Below are positions 52,666 to 60,847 of a stretch of 64,000 nt of DNA, one piece after another (within the stretch, counting starts at the first letter, position 1; every line of letters starts with the position of its first letter). Source of the DNA: Phycisphaerae bacterium (GTDB lineage Bacteria > Planctomycetota > Phycisphaerae > SM23-33); contig JASLNT010000067.1 of assembly GCA_030745875.1 (NCBI GenBank), positions 32,215 to 96,214 on the forward strand. The letters run 5' to 3'. A model generated the notes under the pieces. The model did not search any database and was not told where the DNA came from. It was given only the letters and a program-made list of their open reading frames with translations. Position numbers and translations under genes: made by a program.

Positions 52666-53998
52666 GCTTATCGTCCTGCTTTCCACAACCGTGCTGCTGT
52701 GCGGATGCTACAACCCGTTTGATCCGCCCACGAACATTGTCGCTTCCGACGACACCGGCGCCGAGTCGCTTCTCGCCCCGGCTCCGCAGGGGGCGCCGAA
52801 GGAGCTTCCCAGCCGCCTTACTGTTTCGGAGGCTCTCTCCCACGCGTGGCGATTGCATCCGGCGATGCAACGCGCACGCCGTATTATTCGCGCCAAACAC
52901 GGTTATAAGGCCCAAGCCGCACTATGGCCTAATCCGGTCGCGGGGGCCACTTTCATAGAAGAGCCCAACAAGAAGACGCGAGGAATTGTCTCTCTTGCCC
53001 AGAAGTTCGAGATTGGCGGAAAGGCCGACGCTCGCGTATCGCTGGCCGCTGCAAATGTCTTTCTGTCTGAGGTTGAACTCATCGAGACATGGTCCGCACT
53101 GCGGGCCGAAATAAAAGAAGCGTTTGTCCGCCTGGCGTACGCCCAAGCCAACGCCGCCCTCACCAGGCGGATCGCAGCCGCCGACCAGGAGCGACTCGAC
53201 CTGGCGATGGGCCTGTTCAAGGCGGGCAAGGCCTCGGAATCCCAGACGCTCAAACTCACCCGACAAGCCGCGAGATCGAAGGCGGCGTTCGATCAGAGCC
53301 CCTCGCTGACCGCTGACGCCACCCGCGGTCTGCTGGTGGCGATAGGTAGCCGACTTAACACCAAGGCTCCGACATTCGTTTGCTCGCTTGACGTAAAATC
53401 ACCGCTGGCCGGTGAGTTCGACGCACTCCTGAAAACCGCAGAGGCGACCAACCCGCAATTAAAGACCGCCCGCGCTCAAACTGCAGTAGCCCGGGCCCAA
53501 CTCCGACTAGCCAAAACAAAACAATGGTCCGACGTGACGGTCGGCATGGCTTACTACCAGACTGAATACGACACATCCGCAGACGGCGACGCCTTCCGCG
53601 CGTCGGTGTCGGCTCCCCTGCCGCTATGGGACCGCAATCAGGGCAATATCGCTGCGTCGAAGCAGAACATCGCGGCCTCCGAGCGCCAACGTCAGCTAGC
53701 CGCCCTGACAGCGGCCCGCCAACTGTCACAGTTGTTCTCACAGCGACAGCGATGGCTGGTGGAACTGAAGTCGTTCGACGAGACAATCATCCCGGCGGCC
53801 GCCAGAGAGCAGAAACTGATCCGCGACGCCCTGGCCGGTGGGAAGGCCTCAAAGCTCGATGCGATCAAACAAGGCCGAGAGTTGATTGCACTGGACCTGC
53901 GCAAGTTGGAACTGCAGCTCATGGTGGCGGTGGCGACAATACAACTGGAAAACATAACCGGCCTGGCCGCCCACGATCCGGACGCGCCAAACAACTGA
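52658..53998 (+). CDS. TolC-family outer-membrane efflux lipoprotein
   Basis: The outer-membrane channel of the tripartite system, 446 residues. Residues 1-19 form a lipoprotein signal with lipobox LLCGC. The body is the duplicated TolC helical barrel: ALSHAWRLHPAMQRARRIIRAK near the start and NPQLKTARAQTAVARAQLRLAKTK in the second half, each with the beta-hairpin region (NPVAGATFIEEPNKK, DVTVGMAYYQTEYDT). The ATG at 52658 overlaps the end of the permease gene by 8 bases, confirming the operon. It is convergent with the beta-helix gene (9-base gap). Confidence 0.92.
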   Translation: MNRLIVLLSTTVLLCGCYNPFDPPTNIVASDDTGAESLLAPAPQGAPKELPSRLTVSEALSHAWRLHPAMQRARRIIRAKHGYKAQAALWPNPVAGATFIEEPNKKTRGIVSLAQKFEIGGKADARVSLAAANVFLSEVELIETWSALRAEIKEAFVRLAYAQANAALTRRIAAADQERLDLAMGLFKAGKASESQTLKLTRQAARSKAAFDQSPSLTADATRGLLVAIGSRLNTKAPTFVCSLDVKSPLAGEFDALLKTAEATNPQLKTARAQTAVARAQLRLAKTKQWSDVTVGMAYYQTEYDTSADGDAFRASVSAPLPLWDRNQGNIAASKQNIAASERQRQLAALTAARQLSQLFSQRQRWLVELKSFDETIIPAAAREQKLIRDALAGGKASKLDAIKQGRELIALDLRKLELQLMVAVATIQLENITGLAAHDPDAPNN

Positions 53999-54007
53999 GG
54001 TCGGTCT

Positions 54008-55717
54008 TCAACGAGCCTCATATGCCCCGATGTCAGGCGCCTTGCCCTTGTAGTCCAACGTAACCGGCGTGCCCTTCTGCCACGAAATGCTTCGATCGAC
54101 GGTGATTGTGCGGGCCTCGTAATCGACCTTGACGATCTTCACACGTTGGGTCCCCACAAAGATCACATCCGGTTCGACAAGGCTGTGCCCATCACTGAAG
54201 AACAGCGCGTCACGGACCGGAATCGTTTTTCCCTTTCCAGCAAGTCTTGCAGAAGTCAGAGGCCCGCCGGCATCGATGCAGGCACTTTTATCGCCGAGGC
54301 GGTAATCTCCCCTGTCGGCGGCGAGGAACCCGGGGGTGATGGCGGTATTGTCCCGAGCCCACTTGGGGTATCTCTTCTGAAAACTCTTTACAGAGCGGTT
54401 TCGCGGTTCGGGGGGCCTGAGATACGGTGCGTCGCAAAAGTAGAAGACCGGCGTTGCGGCCGCGACGATCGGGCCATTGGAGAAAATGTTATGGGCGAAC
54501 CGCCCGAATTCAGGCGTAGCATTCCAGTCGAACGCTACATGAGTCGTTTGCGACGCAGTCTTGCCTTTCTTGTCCGACCCCTGGACCGCGCTGCCGTTGC
54601 GATAGAATATGTTGTTCATCACCACATTGTCGCCGTAGGCGCAGTTGTCGTAACCCTTCAGTTTCGGATTGAACATGTTGGTGGCGAAGACCATGGCGTA
54701 TCCGCGGAGGGGCTTGTTCTCGGCGACAGCGAATCCAGCCGCCCTGGCCTGGGCAATGAGTTTCCGGACTGTCGCATTCGGGCCGCACTGGTCTATAACG
54801 TTGTTGTAGAATCGGTTGTTCTCATCGTGCCACGCTTCGGGCGATCGCTTTTTCGAGCCTTTGTTGCTCCCCACGTAGTTTGCCCAATTCATGCCCGTAA
54901 GGCATCGCCTGATGATATTCCGTCGAATGATCGAGCGATTCCCGGCGTATTGGATGGCTGAGCAGGGAGAGTAATCAAAAACGTTCCCTTCGATGAGATT
55001 GTACTCTGACAGGCGGTAAGGCTTGCGGCGTCGGCTTTCCACTTCCATACACCGCCATCGCCGATTGCTCAGTCTATTCCCACGCACCACCGACCGCCGG
55101 ACCCCCAGCAGCACAAGGCCTGTGTGCGTCGCGTCACCGAAGAAGTTGCCCTCGACCAGGTGCCCGTCCCCGCCGTCTATGCTCACCAGGTCCGTTCCTT
55201 CGTTGAAGTAGTTTCCAATCAGACGGATTCCATCGCCATTGTCTTCGAAACGACAGTTAATCCAGCCTGTCGACTTCTCAAAGCGACAGTTTGAAAGGGC
55301 AATATGGCTGCACTTGGCTCCGATCAGCCAGCGTTTGACGTCCACCGCCTTGATCCCGTCGATCGTGATATGGGACCGCCCGCTTGCGACAATCGCAGCC
55401 GCCCCGCGAAACTTCGGACCCGACAGATCTTCAGTGAAGATCGCCTTGTAACGATTCGCTGCGCGATACGTAATGCTCTTACCCTTGGTCCCGGATCTCG
55501 CGGGGGCAATAGGCGTGTGAGTGTAGGTCCCGTCAAGTAGAGTCGCGACGTCACCGGGCAGCAATGTATCGTTGGCGCGCTTAAGCGACATCGGAGAACG
55601 CCTTGTCCCCCCGCCGCTATTCGGGGCATCGGGAGATACGAAATACTCCGCACCCGTTGCGGCGCACGTTATCGAGCACACCGTCAGCAGGCCGATGTAA
55701 ACACAGCACACTCTCAT
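54008..55717 (-). CDS. Exported right-handed parallel beta-helix protein
   Basis: A secreted protein of 569 residues with a signal peptide (MRVCCVYIGLLTVCSITCA). It begins with the EYFVSPDAPNSGGGTRRSPMSLKRA segment typical of parallel beta-helix proteins such as polysaccharide lyases and alginate epimerases. Repeated beta-helix turns follow (HITIDGIKAVDVKRWLIGA, GIRLIGNYFNEGTDLV, SAIQYAGNRSIIRRNIIRRC). The C-terminal DIGAYE motif is common in such proteins. I chose the ATG at 55717 because it starts the signal peptide; the frame opens 28 codons upstream. Catalytic residues cannot be assigned; lyase or binding function is possible. Confidence 0.85.
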   Translation of the reverse strand: MRVCCVYIGLLTVCSITCAATGAEYFVSPDAPNSGGGTRRSPMSLKRANDTLLPGDVATLLDGTYTHTPIAPARSGTKGKSITYRAANRYKAIFTEDLSGPKFRGAAAIVASGRSHITIDGIKAVDVKRWLIGAKCSHIALSNCRFEKSTGWINCRFEDNGDGIRLIGNYFNEGTDLVSIDGGDGHLVEGNFFGDATHTGLVLLGVRRSVVRGNRLSNRRWRCMEVESRRRKPYRLSEYNLIEGNVFDYSPCSAIQYAGNRSIIRRNIIRRCLTGMNWANYVGSNKGSKKRSPEAWHDENNRFYNNVIDQCGPNATVRKLIAQARAAGFAVAENKPLRGYAMVFATNMFNPKLKGYDNCAYGDNVVMNNIFYRNGSAVQGSDKKGKTASQTTHVAFDWNATPEFGRFAHNIFSNGPIVAAATPVFYFCDAPYLRPPEPRNRSVKSFQKRYPKWARDNTAITPGFLAADRGDYRLGDKSACIDAGGPLTSARLAGKGKTIPVRDALFFSDGHSLVEPDVIFVGTQRVKIVKVDYEARTITVDRSISWQKGTPVTLDYKGKAPDIGAYEAR

Positions 55718-55727
55718 GACGCAGCCG

Positions 55728-56783
55728 TTATTTCTTCTTCTTTTTTGCGCACTCCGGGCAACCGGCGCCCTTGTTGGCGAACGGTTTTTCGCACTCGTCA
55801 CAGAATTTCACGCCCATGCAGAGCGAGTATCCGCAGTCGCTCATTTCGCAGACCATGCCCGGTTTGTTCCCGCACTCGGAACATTCAACGCCCTCGTCCG
55901 GAAGGTGGAACGCGTTGTTACCCTTACAGAACGTGCCCGCGGGAACTTTCTTCTTGCACTCCTTGCAGTCCAACTTCGCCGGAGCAGCGCAAACCGTGTT
56001 GCATTTTCCGCAGTACCATCCAATCGGTCCTTCGAACCCGCAGCAGGGGCACTTGCCCAGCGACTTGAGCTCCTTGACGCGAATGTTCTTGTACCATACC
56101 GGCTTGCCGTGAGTCTGCAGAGCGAAGAACCCGGCGTGAGTAAGGGTCTTCAGGGGAGCGCGGAATTTGTTCTTCGATCCGTCGGGGTTCTTTCTTGCGG
56201 TATCCCACTTGTTCAGGTCCATATCGATAATCTGGACGCCGTTGAGAGAAATGAACACGCGGTTCTTGAAACACGTGATGAAATAGCGGTTCCACTCGCC
56301 TGCTTTCTTGGCGGCGTTTACGCTGGGGACCAGTGCGTCATAGACCGCTCCGCAATCGTGCTTGCCTATCTTGCCCTTACCGTGCGAGTCGAGGACCTGG
56401 ATCTCCATGGAACTGTGCAGCCAGTCTTTGCGACTGGCCATGCGAACAAACACGCCGCTGTTGCAGCCTTTGGACATCTTGAACTCGATATCCAGCGTGA
56501 AGTCCTGGTACTTCTTCTTGGAGAAGATGTCTCCACCCTTGCCCGGGCTGTAGAGTTCCTCGTCCTTCACCTGCCAGGCCTTCGGATTGTAGTCCCACTT
56601 GTCAAGTTTCCCACCGCCGAACAGCACTTCCCATCCGCCGGTCTTCTTGGCTGCTTCGGCCTGGGCCCACTGGGTCGGAACGAGTGTTGCTATCGATATT
56701 CCGCCTGCAGCGGCTGCGGCGGTCTTTAAGAAGTCCCTTCTACCGGATCGGTTGCACTTTGTCTCGGATGCTTCACGATTCAT
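55728..56783 (-). CDS. Tat-exported DUF1080 protein with Cys-rich zinc-ribbon tail
   Basis: A 351-residue protein. Residues 1-45 are a twin-arginine signal (GRRDFLKTAAAAAGGIS). About 48-235 is the DUF1080/3-keto-disaccharide hydrolase-like concanavalin fold (WEVLFGGGKLDKWDY, DFTLDIEFKMSKGCNSGVFVRM, HDCGAVYDALVPSVNAAK, NRYFITCFKNRVFISLNGVQI, PVWYKNIRVKEL). The last ~110 residues hold many CxxC pairs (CPCCG, CGKC, CKEC, CSEC, CDEC, CPEC), which suggest several zinc ribbons, ending in a Lys tail. Tat export would be fitting for a metal-loaded protein folded before export. It begins 10 bases before the beta-helix gene, probably one operon. Confidence 0.85.
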   Translation of the reverse strand: MNREASETKCNRSGRRDFLKTAAAAAGGISIATLVPTQWAQAEAAKKTGGWEVLFGGGKLDKWDYNPKAWQVKDEELYSPGKGGDIFSKKKYQDFTLDIEFKMSKGCNSGVFVRMASRKDWLHSSMEIQVLDSHGKGKIGKHDCGAVYDALVPSVNAAKKAGEWNRYFITCFKNRVFISLNGVQIIDMDLNKWDTARKNPDGSKNKFRAPLKTLTHAGFFALQTHGKPVWYKNIRVKELKSLGKCPCCGFEGPIGWYCGKCNTVCAAPAKLDCKECKKKVPAGTFCKGNNAFHLPDEGVECSECGNKPGMVCEMSDCGYSLCMGVKFCDECEKPFANKGAGCPECAKKKKK

Positions 56784-56941
56784 ATTGCGTTCCTTTCGAG
56801 GTTTGATGTTACCGGGTCGATAATTGTACTAGAATTGCGTGTCCAGGCAAACATTCCTGTACTTGAAACAGATCGAATTCGTTATCATCTATTGTAATGC
56901 TCCGCAGGCGACTTGACGCAGCCACGAGATCCGGAGGCCTT

Positions 56942-57799
56942 ATGACGCACCGGACAATCGCAATTACACGCCGGATGTTCTTGGCGGTAATCGCAACGGC
57001 TGCGCTTTCCGCGCCCCTGGGGTGCGCTCCCAAATTCGCCCGCAACGGTTCGACCCCCGCGGCGCCGCATTTCTCAGTTATGACATACAACGTGAATTTC
57101 GGAATGTACCAAGCCGCTGATACCGCCCGAGCGATCCGAGACGCCAACGCCGATATTGTCTGCCTGCAGGAGACCACTGGCGCGTGGGAACGGTGTCTGT
57201 CGGGCGTACTTGGCGGTCAGTATCCCCACGTACGCTATAGACACTACGGTGCGGCCGGCGGGATGGCGATCCTGTCGAAACACCCGTTCCGCGAGGTCGC
57301 GTACACCGACCCGCATGCGGGCTGGTTCCCGTCATGGGTTGTCGAGGTCCGGACGCCGATTGGCCCGGTGCAGATATGCAACGTTCACCTGCGCGCCGCG
57401 CTTTCGGAGAACGGTGACGTGTCGATCTGGCAGTACCTGAAGAACCCGATAACTCACAGACTGGAAATGGCGGAAGTCTATGGTGTGATGAATGCTTCGC
57501 GCCCGCGTCTGGTGGTGGGCGATTTTAACGAGGACGATTACGGCGGAGCAATCGCATGGCTGGGCGATCGCGGCTTCCGCGACGCACTGTCGCAATTCGA
57601 CAGATCAAGTGAAACGTGGCGATGGAGCAGCGGATTCATGACTTTCCGCGACCGCCTGGACCACATCCTGTATTCCAGCGACCTTGAGCCCGCGTCGGCG
57701 TGGGTGATCGATGAAGGCAAATCAGACCACCTGCCGGTTGTGGCGATTATCCGGCGAACCCAGCCCATACCGACGGGCGCTAAAGATCAAACCCAATAA
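56942..57799 (+). CDS. Exported endonuclease/exonuclease/phosphatase (EEP) family protein
   Basis: A 285-residue metal-dependent phosphodiesterase-type protein. The start at 56942 has a GGAGG ribosome-binding site. The N-terminus has arginines (HRTIAITRR) before a hydrophobic segment and ends in a lipobox-like SAPLGC, so Tat and/or lipoprotein export is possible. EEP motifs are present: MTYNVNF, IVCLQETTGAW (metal-binding Glu), the NVHLRAAL segment (catalytic), VVGDFNEDDYGG and the C-terminal DHLPVVAII. Substrate could be nucleic acid, phospholipid or sugar phosphate; unknown. It is divergent from the DUF1080 gene. Confidence 0.88.
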   Translation: MTHRTIAITRRMFLAVIATAALSAPLGCAPKFARNGSTPAAPHFSVMTYNVNFGMYQAADTARAIRDANADIVCLQETTGAWERCLSGVLGGQYPHVRYRHYGAAGGMAILSKHPFREVAYTDPHAGWFPSWVVEVRTPIGPVQICNVHLRAALSENGDVSIWQYLKNPITHRLEMAEVYGVMNASRPRLVVGDFNEDDYGGAIAWLGDRGFRDALSQFDRSSETWRWSSGFMTFRDRLDHILYSSDLEPASAWVIDEGKSDHLPVVAIIRRTQPIPTGAKDQTQ

Positions 57800-57900
57800 T
57801 TGCACATGCCAACGAGCGAGATTAGTTTCACTCAGAGACCGGAAATCGAAGAAATAGAAACCCCGAGAGCTTCTCTAACCGTCTCTCAGGAGAACTTATC

Positions 57901-59349
57901 GTGAGCATTATCAGCAGACGGAGCTTCCTGAAACTCGCAAGCCTCGCCGCCCTCAGCTCGTCGGCTTACGGACGCCAAACTCCCCCGCCGCGCCGCCCCA
58001 ACGTGCTGCTGATAACTATCGACGATATGAATGACGGGATAAGTCTCTTTGGCGCCGACCGCCCTTTCAAGACGCCCAACATCGAAACGCTCGCCAAGCG
58101 CGGTGTTTTTTTCAATCGAGCGTATTGCGCATCAGCGGCGTGCAATCCGTCGCGTGCGTCAATGCTCACCGGACTACGGCCTCATAAAACGGGAATCTAC
58201 GGTAATCGGACCGACTGGCGCCGCGCGGCGGGCGAACACCTGACCCTGCCTGAGTACTTCGGCAGGCACGGATACTACACCGCGGGCTTCGGGAAGATAT
58301 ACCATCATCACTCAAACGGAGCCTATAACGATCCTGACTCGTGGGATCGCTTCAAGAAGATGGACCCCCAATACATGCCCCCCAAAAAACTCAACGGGGC
58401 AACCAGGTACGGTTCGCGCAACACCGACTGGGGCGCCTGGCCGGCGGACGATCACGAAGAGAAGACCATCGATTTCAAGTCGGTCGGGTACGCGACAAGA
58501 GTTATCGAGCAGAAGCGGAATTCGTCCGGCAAACCGTTCTTCCTGGCGTGCGGGATATTCAAACCGCACTCCCCGTTCTTCGCACCGCCGAAGTATCACA
58601 CGCGGTACAAGACCCCGCCTCCCCTGCCGCCTCGCAAGGAAGACGACTGGTCCGACCTGCCCACCGGAGCCGCCGCCCTCATGCGGCCGAAGAAATGGTT
58701 CTGGAAAGGAATGACCGCCCTGGAGAAAACCAAACCCGGATCGTATCGCAAGTTCATCCACTCGTACGCAGCGTGCTGCAGTTTTGCAGATGCGTCGGTG
58801 AAGCGCCTGCTCGACGCTCTGGACAAAAGCGGACACGCCGACAACACGATTATCGTGCTCTGGTCCGATCACGGATTTCACCTCGGCGAGAAGGACCACA
58901 TCGAGAAGTTCGCCCTGTGGGAGAAGTCCAACCATATCCCGTTTATCATTGTTGACCCTCGCAAGAGCAAATCAGCGGGCAAGGTCTGCTCCCAACCGGT
59001 GGACATGACCGTTCTGTATCCGACGCTGCTGGAGTTATGCGGCTTGGAGAAGTTCGACAAGCTCGACGGCCGCAGCGCCGCTGGACTCGTGACGAACCCC
59101 GAAGCATCATGGAGGCAACCGGCGCTAATGACCTACGGGCGGAACAACCACGCTATCCGCAGCAAACGATGGCGATACATCCGCTACGCCGACGGAACCG
59201 ACGAACTCTACGACCACGCCAAAGACCCCAACGAATGGACCAACCTCGCAGGCGATCCCGGGCACGCCTCGATCGTCAAAGAGCACGCCAAGTGGATTCC
59301 CAAACAAAACGCCCCCCAGGCTCCGGATCTCAAGCGGAACAGGAAGTAA
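57901..59349 (+). CDS. Sulfatase, type I (iduronate-2-sulfatase-like)
   Basis: A formylglycine-dependent sulfatase of 482 residues, exported by a signal with twin arginines (ISRRSFLKLASLAALSSS). The first metal site is ITIDDMND, the modified Cys is C81 in AACNPSRASMLTGL (CxPSR), and later come GKIYHHH, FFLACGIFKPHSPF, LWSDHGFHLGEKDH and LWEKSNHIPFII. The latter two are characteristic of the iduronate-2-sulfatase-like branch. It starts with GTG after an AGGAGA site. Formylglycine-generating enzyme or anaerobic SME must be encoded elsewhere. Likely acts on sulfated polysaccharide such as algal glycans. Confidence 0.93.
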   Translation: MSIISRRSFLKLASLAALSSSAYGRQTPPPRRPNVLLITIDDMNDGISLFGADRPFKTPNIETLAKRGVFFNRAYCASAACNPSRASMLTGLRPHKTGIYGNRTDWRRAAGEHLTLPEYFGRHGYYTAGFGKIYHHHSNGAYNDPDSWDRFKKMDPQYMPPKKLNGATRYGSRNTDWGAWPADDHEEKTIDFKSVGYATRVIEQKRNSSGKPFFLACGIFKPHSPFFAPPKYHTRYKTPPPLPPRKEDDWSDLPTGAAALMRPKKWFWKGMTALEKTKPGSYRKFIHSYAACCSFADASVKRLLDALDKSGHADNTIIVLWSDHGFHLGEKDHIEKFALWEKSNHIPFIIVDPRKSKSAGKVCSQPVDMTVLYPTLLELCGLEKFDKLDGRSAAGLVTNPEASWRQPALMTYGRNNHAIRSKRWRYIRYADGTDELYDHAKDPNEWTNLAGDPGHASIVKEHAKWIPKQNAPQAPDLKRNRK

Positions 59350-59370
59350 TACTCCATCGAGAACTACGGT

Positions 59371-60672
59371 CTACTCGACAGCGTCGCCGACTCCGTTCTT
59401 GTTCTTGTCCGTCACATCTGAAAGCGGATTGTTCACTACGGCCTGCCAGGCGATTTTTCGGAACACCTTGTCCAGTTCATCGTTGTGGAACTTCAGCCTC
59501 GCCTTGATCAGTTCGGGCGACTTCTGGTAGAGCGTCGCATAGAAGACATACCCCTCCAGGCGGTCCATGCCCGCGCCAAGATGACCGCCGTCGCTCCAGA
59601 TTGAAGGGCTTTTACCGTCGGCCCGGCGATTGAGCCCCTTGACGCCCGGCAGCTTGCCCTGGAAATAAAGCTCCAGGGCGGACATCATCGCATCGCACGT
59701 CGGCAGGACGTGGACTTTGTTGGGATAGCGTTTGTCGATGTCGGAGATCAGTTTCGCGGACGTCTTTTTTATCTTCGCGGCCCGGGCGCGGTAGTTTTCG
59801 ATCTTCGGCGCCCGATCGCCCTCGCCGAATCCGTCGGCCCATTGCGGCCAGGCGTTGAAAACGTAGAACTCCATCTTCGGGTTGAACTTCATGCAGAACT
59901 CGATCCAGGCGAAGTAGTACTCCGGACGATCGTTGGTGTAGCAGCCCCAGATCATGGCGTCCCACTTACCGGTGGTGATCGCTGACATACAAACGGGATT
60001 CGCCCTTCCGGACGACAGGATCCCGTTTTCCAGCTCCCACATCATGCGAATACCGCCCAACTCCCCGCCGCGCCCGTTGACTCGCAGTTGCTGATCGAGT
60101 CCGGCGGCTTTGGCGATTTTGGGAAGCGTTCCGTAACCAGGCCACATCCAACTGTGTCCGGTGGCGACGATGCGAAGACCGCTGGATTTGGGATAGCTCA
60201 GCTGCCCCTTACTCTTCCCGGTCAACCGAATCGTTCGAATATCCTCAGGCTTTTTGAGGTAGGTCGCATCGCGAATCTTCGGATGGTCGTCATGCCCGTA
60301 TCCGAGCCAGGGCGTAGGCACGAAGCGGCTGGTGCGATGCTTGGCCTGCGGGCGTTTGAAGCCGGACCCGCCGGACGGTTTCCCGCCCTTGGGAGTCTTG
60401 GGTTGACGATTCGCGCGGGCGGCGAGTGCGGCGCCAAGTTCTTCGGGCGTCACCCGCCCGTCGGAATCGGCGTCGATCCGATCGAAGTGCCTCCCAAATC
60501 CCCCCGAAACTTCGCTGCTTGTGATCGCGCCATCGCCGTTCTTGTCCAACACCTTGAATAGGCGCTGGGCGGGCGGTGCGACGGCGGGCTGGTCGCGTTC
60601 GGCTCCGAAGGTCGGGCAAATCGCCACAGCCGACACAATCGCCATCGATACTATTAGCAGCGTGTTTTTCAT
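59371..60672 (-). CDS. Exported EF-hand and SGNH-hydrolase-like protein
   Basis: A secreted protein of 433 residues. After the signal peptide (1-23) come two EF-hand loops, DKNGDGAITSSE (43-54) and DADSDGRVTPEE (67-78), and a basic linker. About 165-415 resembles an SGNH-type domain: SGLRIVATGHSWMWPGYG (Ser in GHSWM), then WDAMIWGCYTNDRPEYY and WSDGGHLGAGMD near the end, a possible Asp-His. The tail DKNKNGVGDAVE is a calcium-loop motif of the thrombospondin type 3 kind. Start at 60672; the frame is open 103 codons upstream but those overlap the divergent gene. It is convergent with the previous sulfatase and divergent from the next one. Confidence 0.82.
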   Translation of the reverse strand: MKNTLLIVSMAIVSAVAICPTFGAERDQPAVAPPAQRLFKVLDKNGDGAITSSEVSGGFGRHFDRIDADSDGRVTPEELGAALAARANRQPKTPKGGKPSGGSGFKRPQAKHRTSRFVPTPWLGYGHDDHPKIRDATYLKKPEDIRTIRLTGKSKGQLSYPKSSGLRIVATGHSWMWPGYGTLPKIAKAAGLDQQLRVNGRGGELGGIRMMWELENGILSSGRANPVCMSAITTGKWDAMIWGCYTNDRPEYYFAWIEFCMKFNPKMEFYVFNAWPQWADGFGEGDRAPKIENYRARAAKIKKTSAKLISDIDKRYPNKVHVLPTCDAMMSALELYFQGKLPGVKGLNRRADGKSPSIWSDGGHLGAGMDRLEGYVFYATLYQKSPELIKARLKFHNDELDKVFRKIAWQAVVNNPLSDVTDKNKNGVGDAVE

Positions 60673-60847
60673 CCGGATACTCCAGGTAGAGGTTACGCAT
60701 CGATTGTATCCGAGACGACGTGTCATGCAAGCCCGATCCGCACATGGATCGCAACACCTTGTCTGCGACGCCGGTTTCGTTACAATCACAATCGTCACGA
60801 TGCGGCGCCGGTCGCACCGAACGATTGCACAGGAGATAAGCGAGCAT

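Noticed and set aside
60521..60847. 109-codon upstream extension of the second sulfatase
   Set aside because: It lies over the opposite-strand EF-hand/SGNH gene; the Tat signal starts at 60848 with its own ribosome-binding site.
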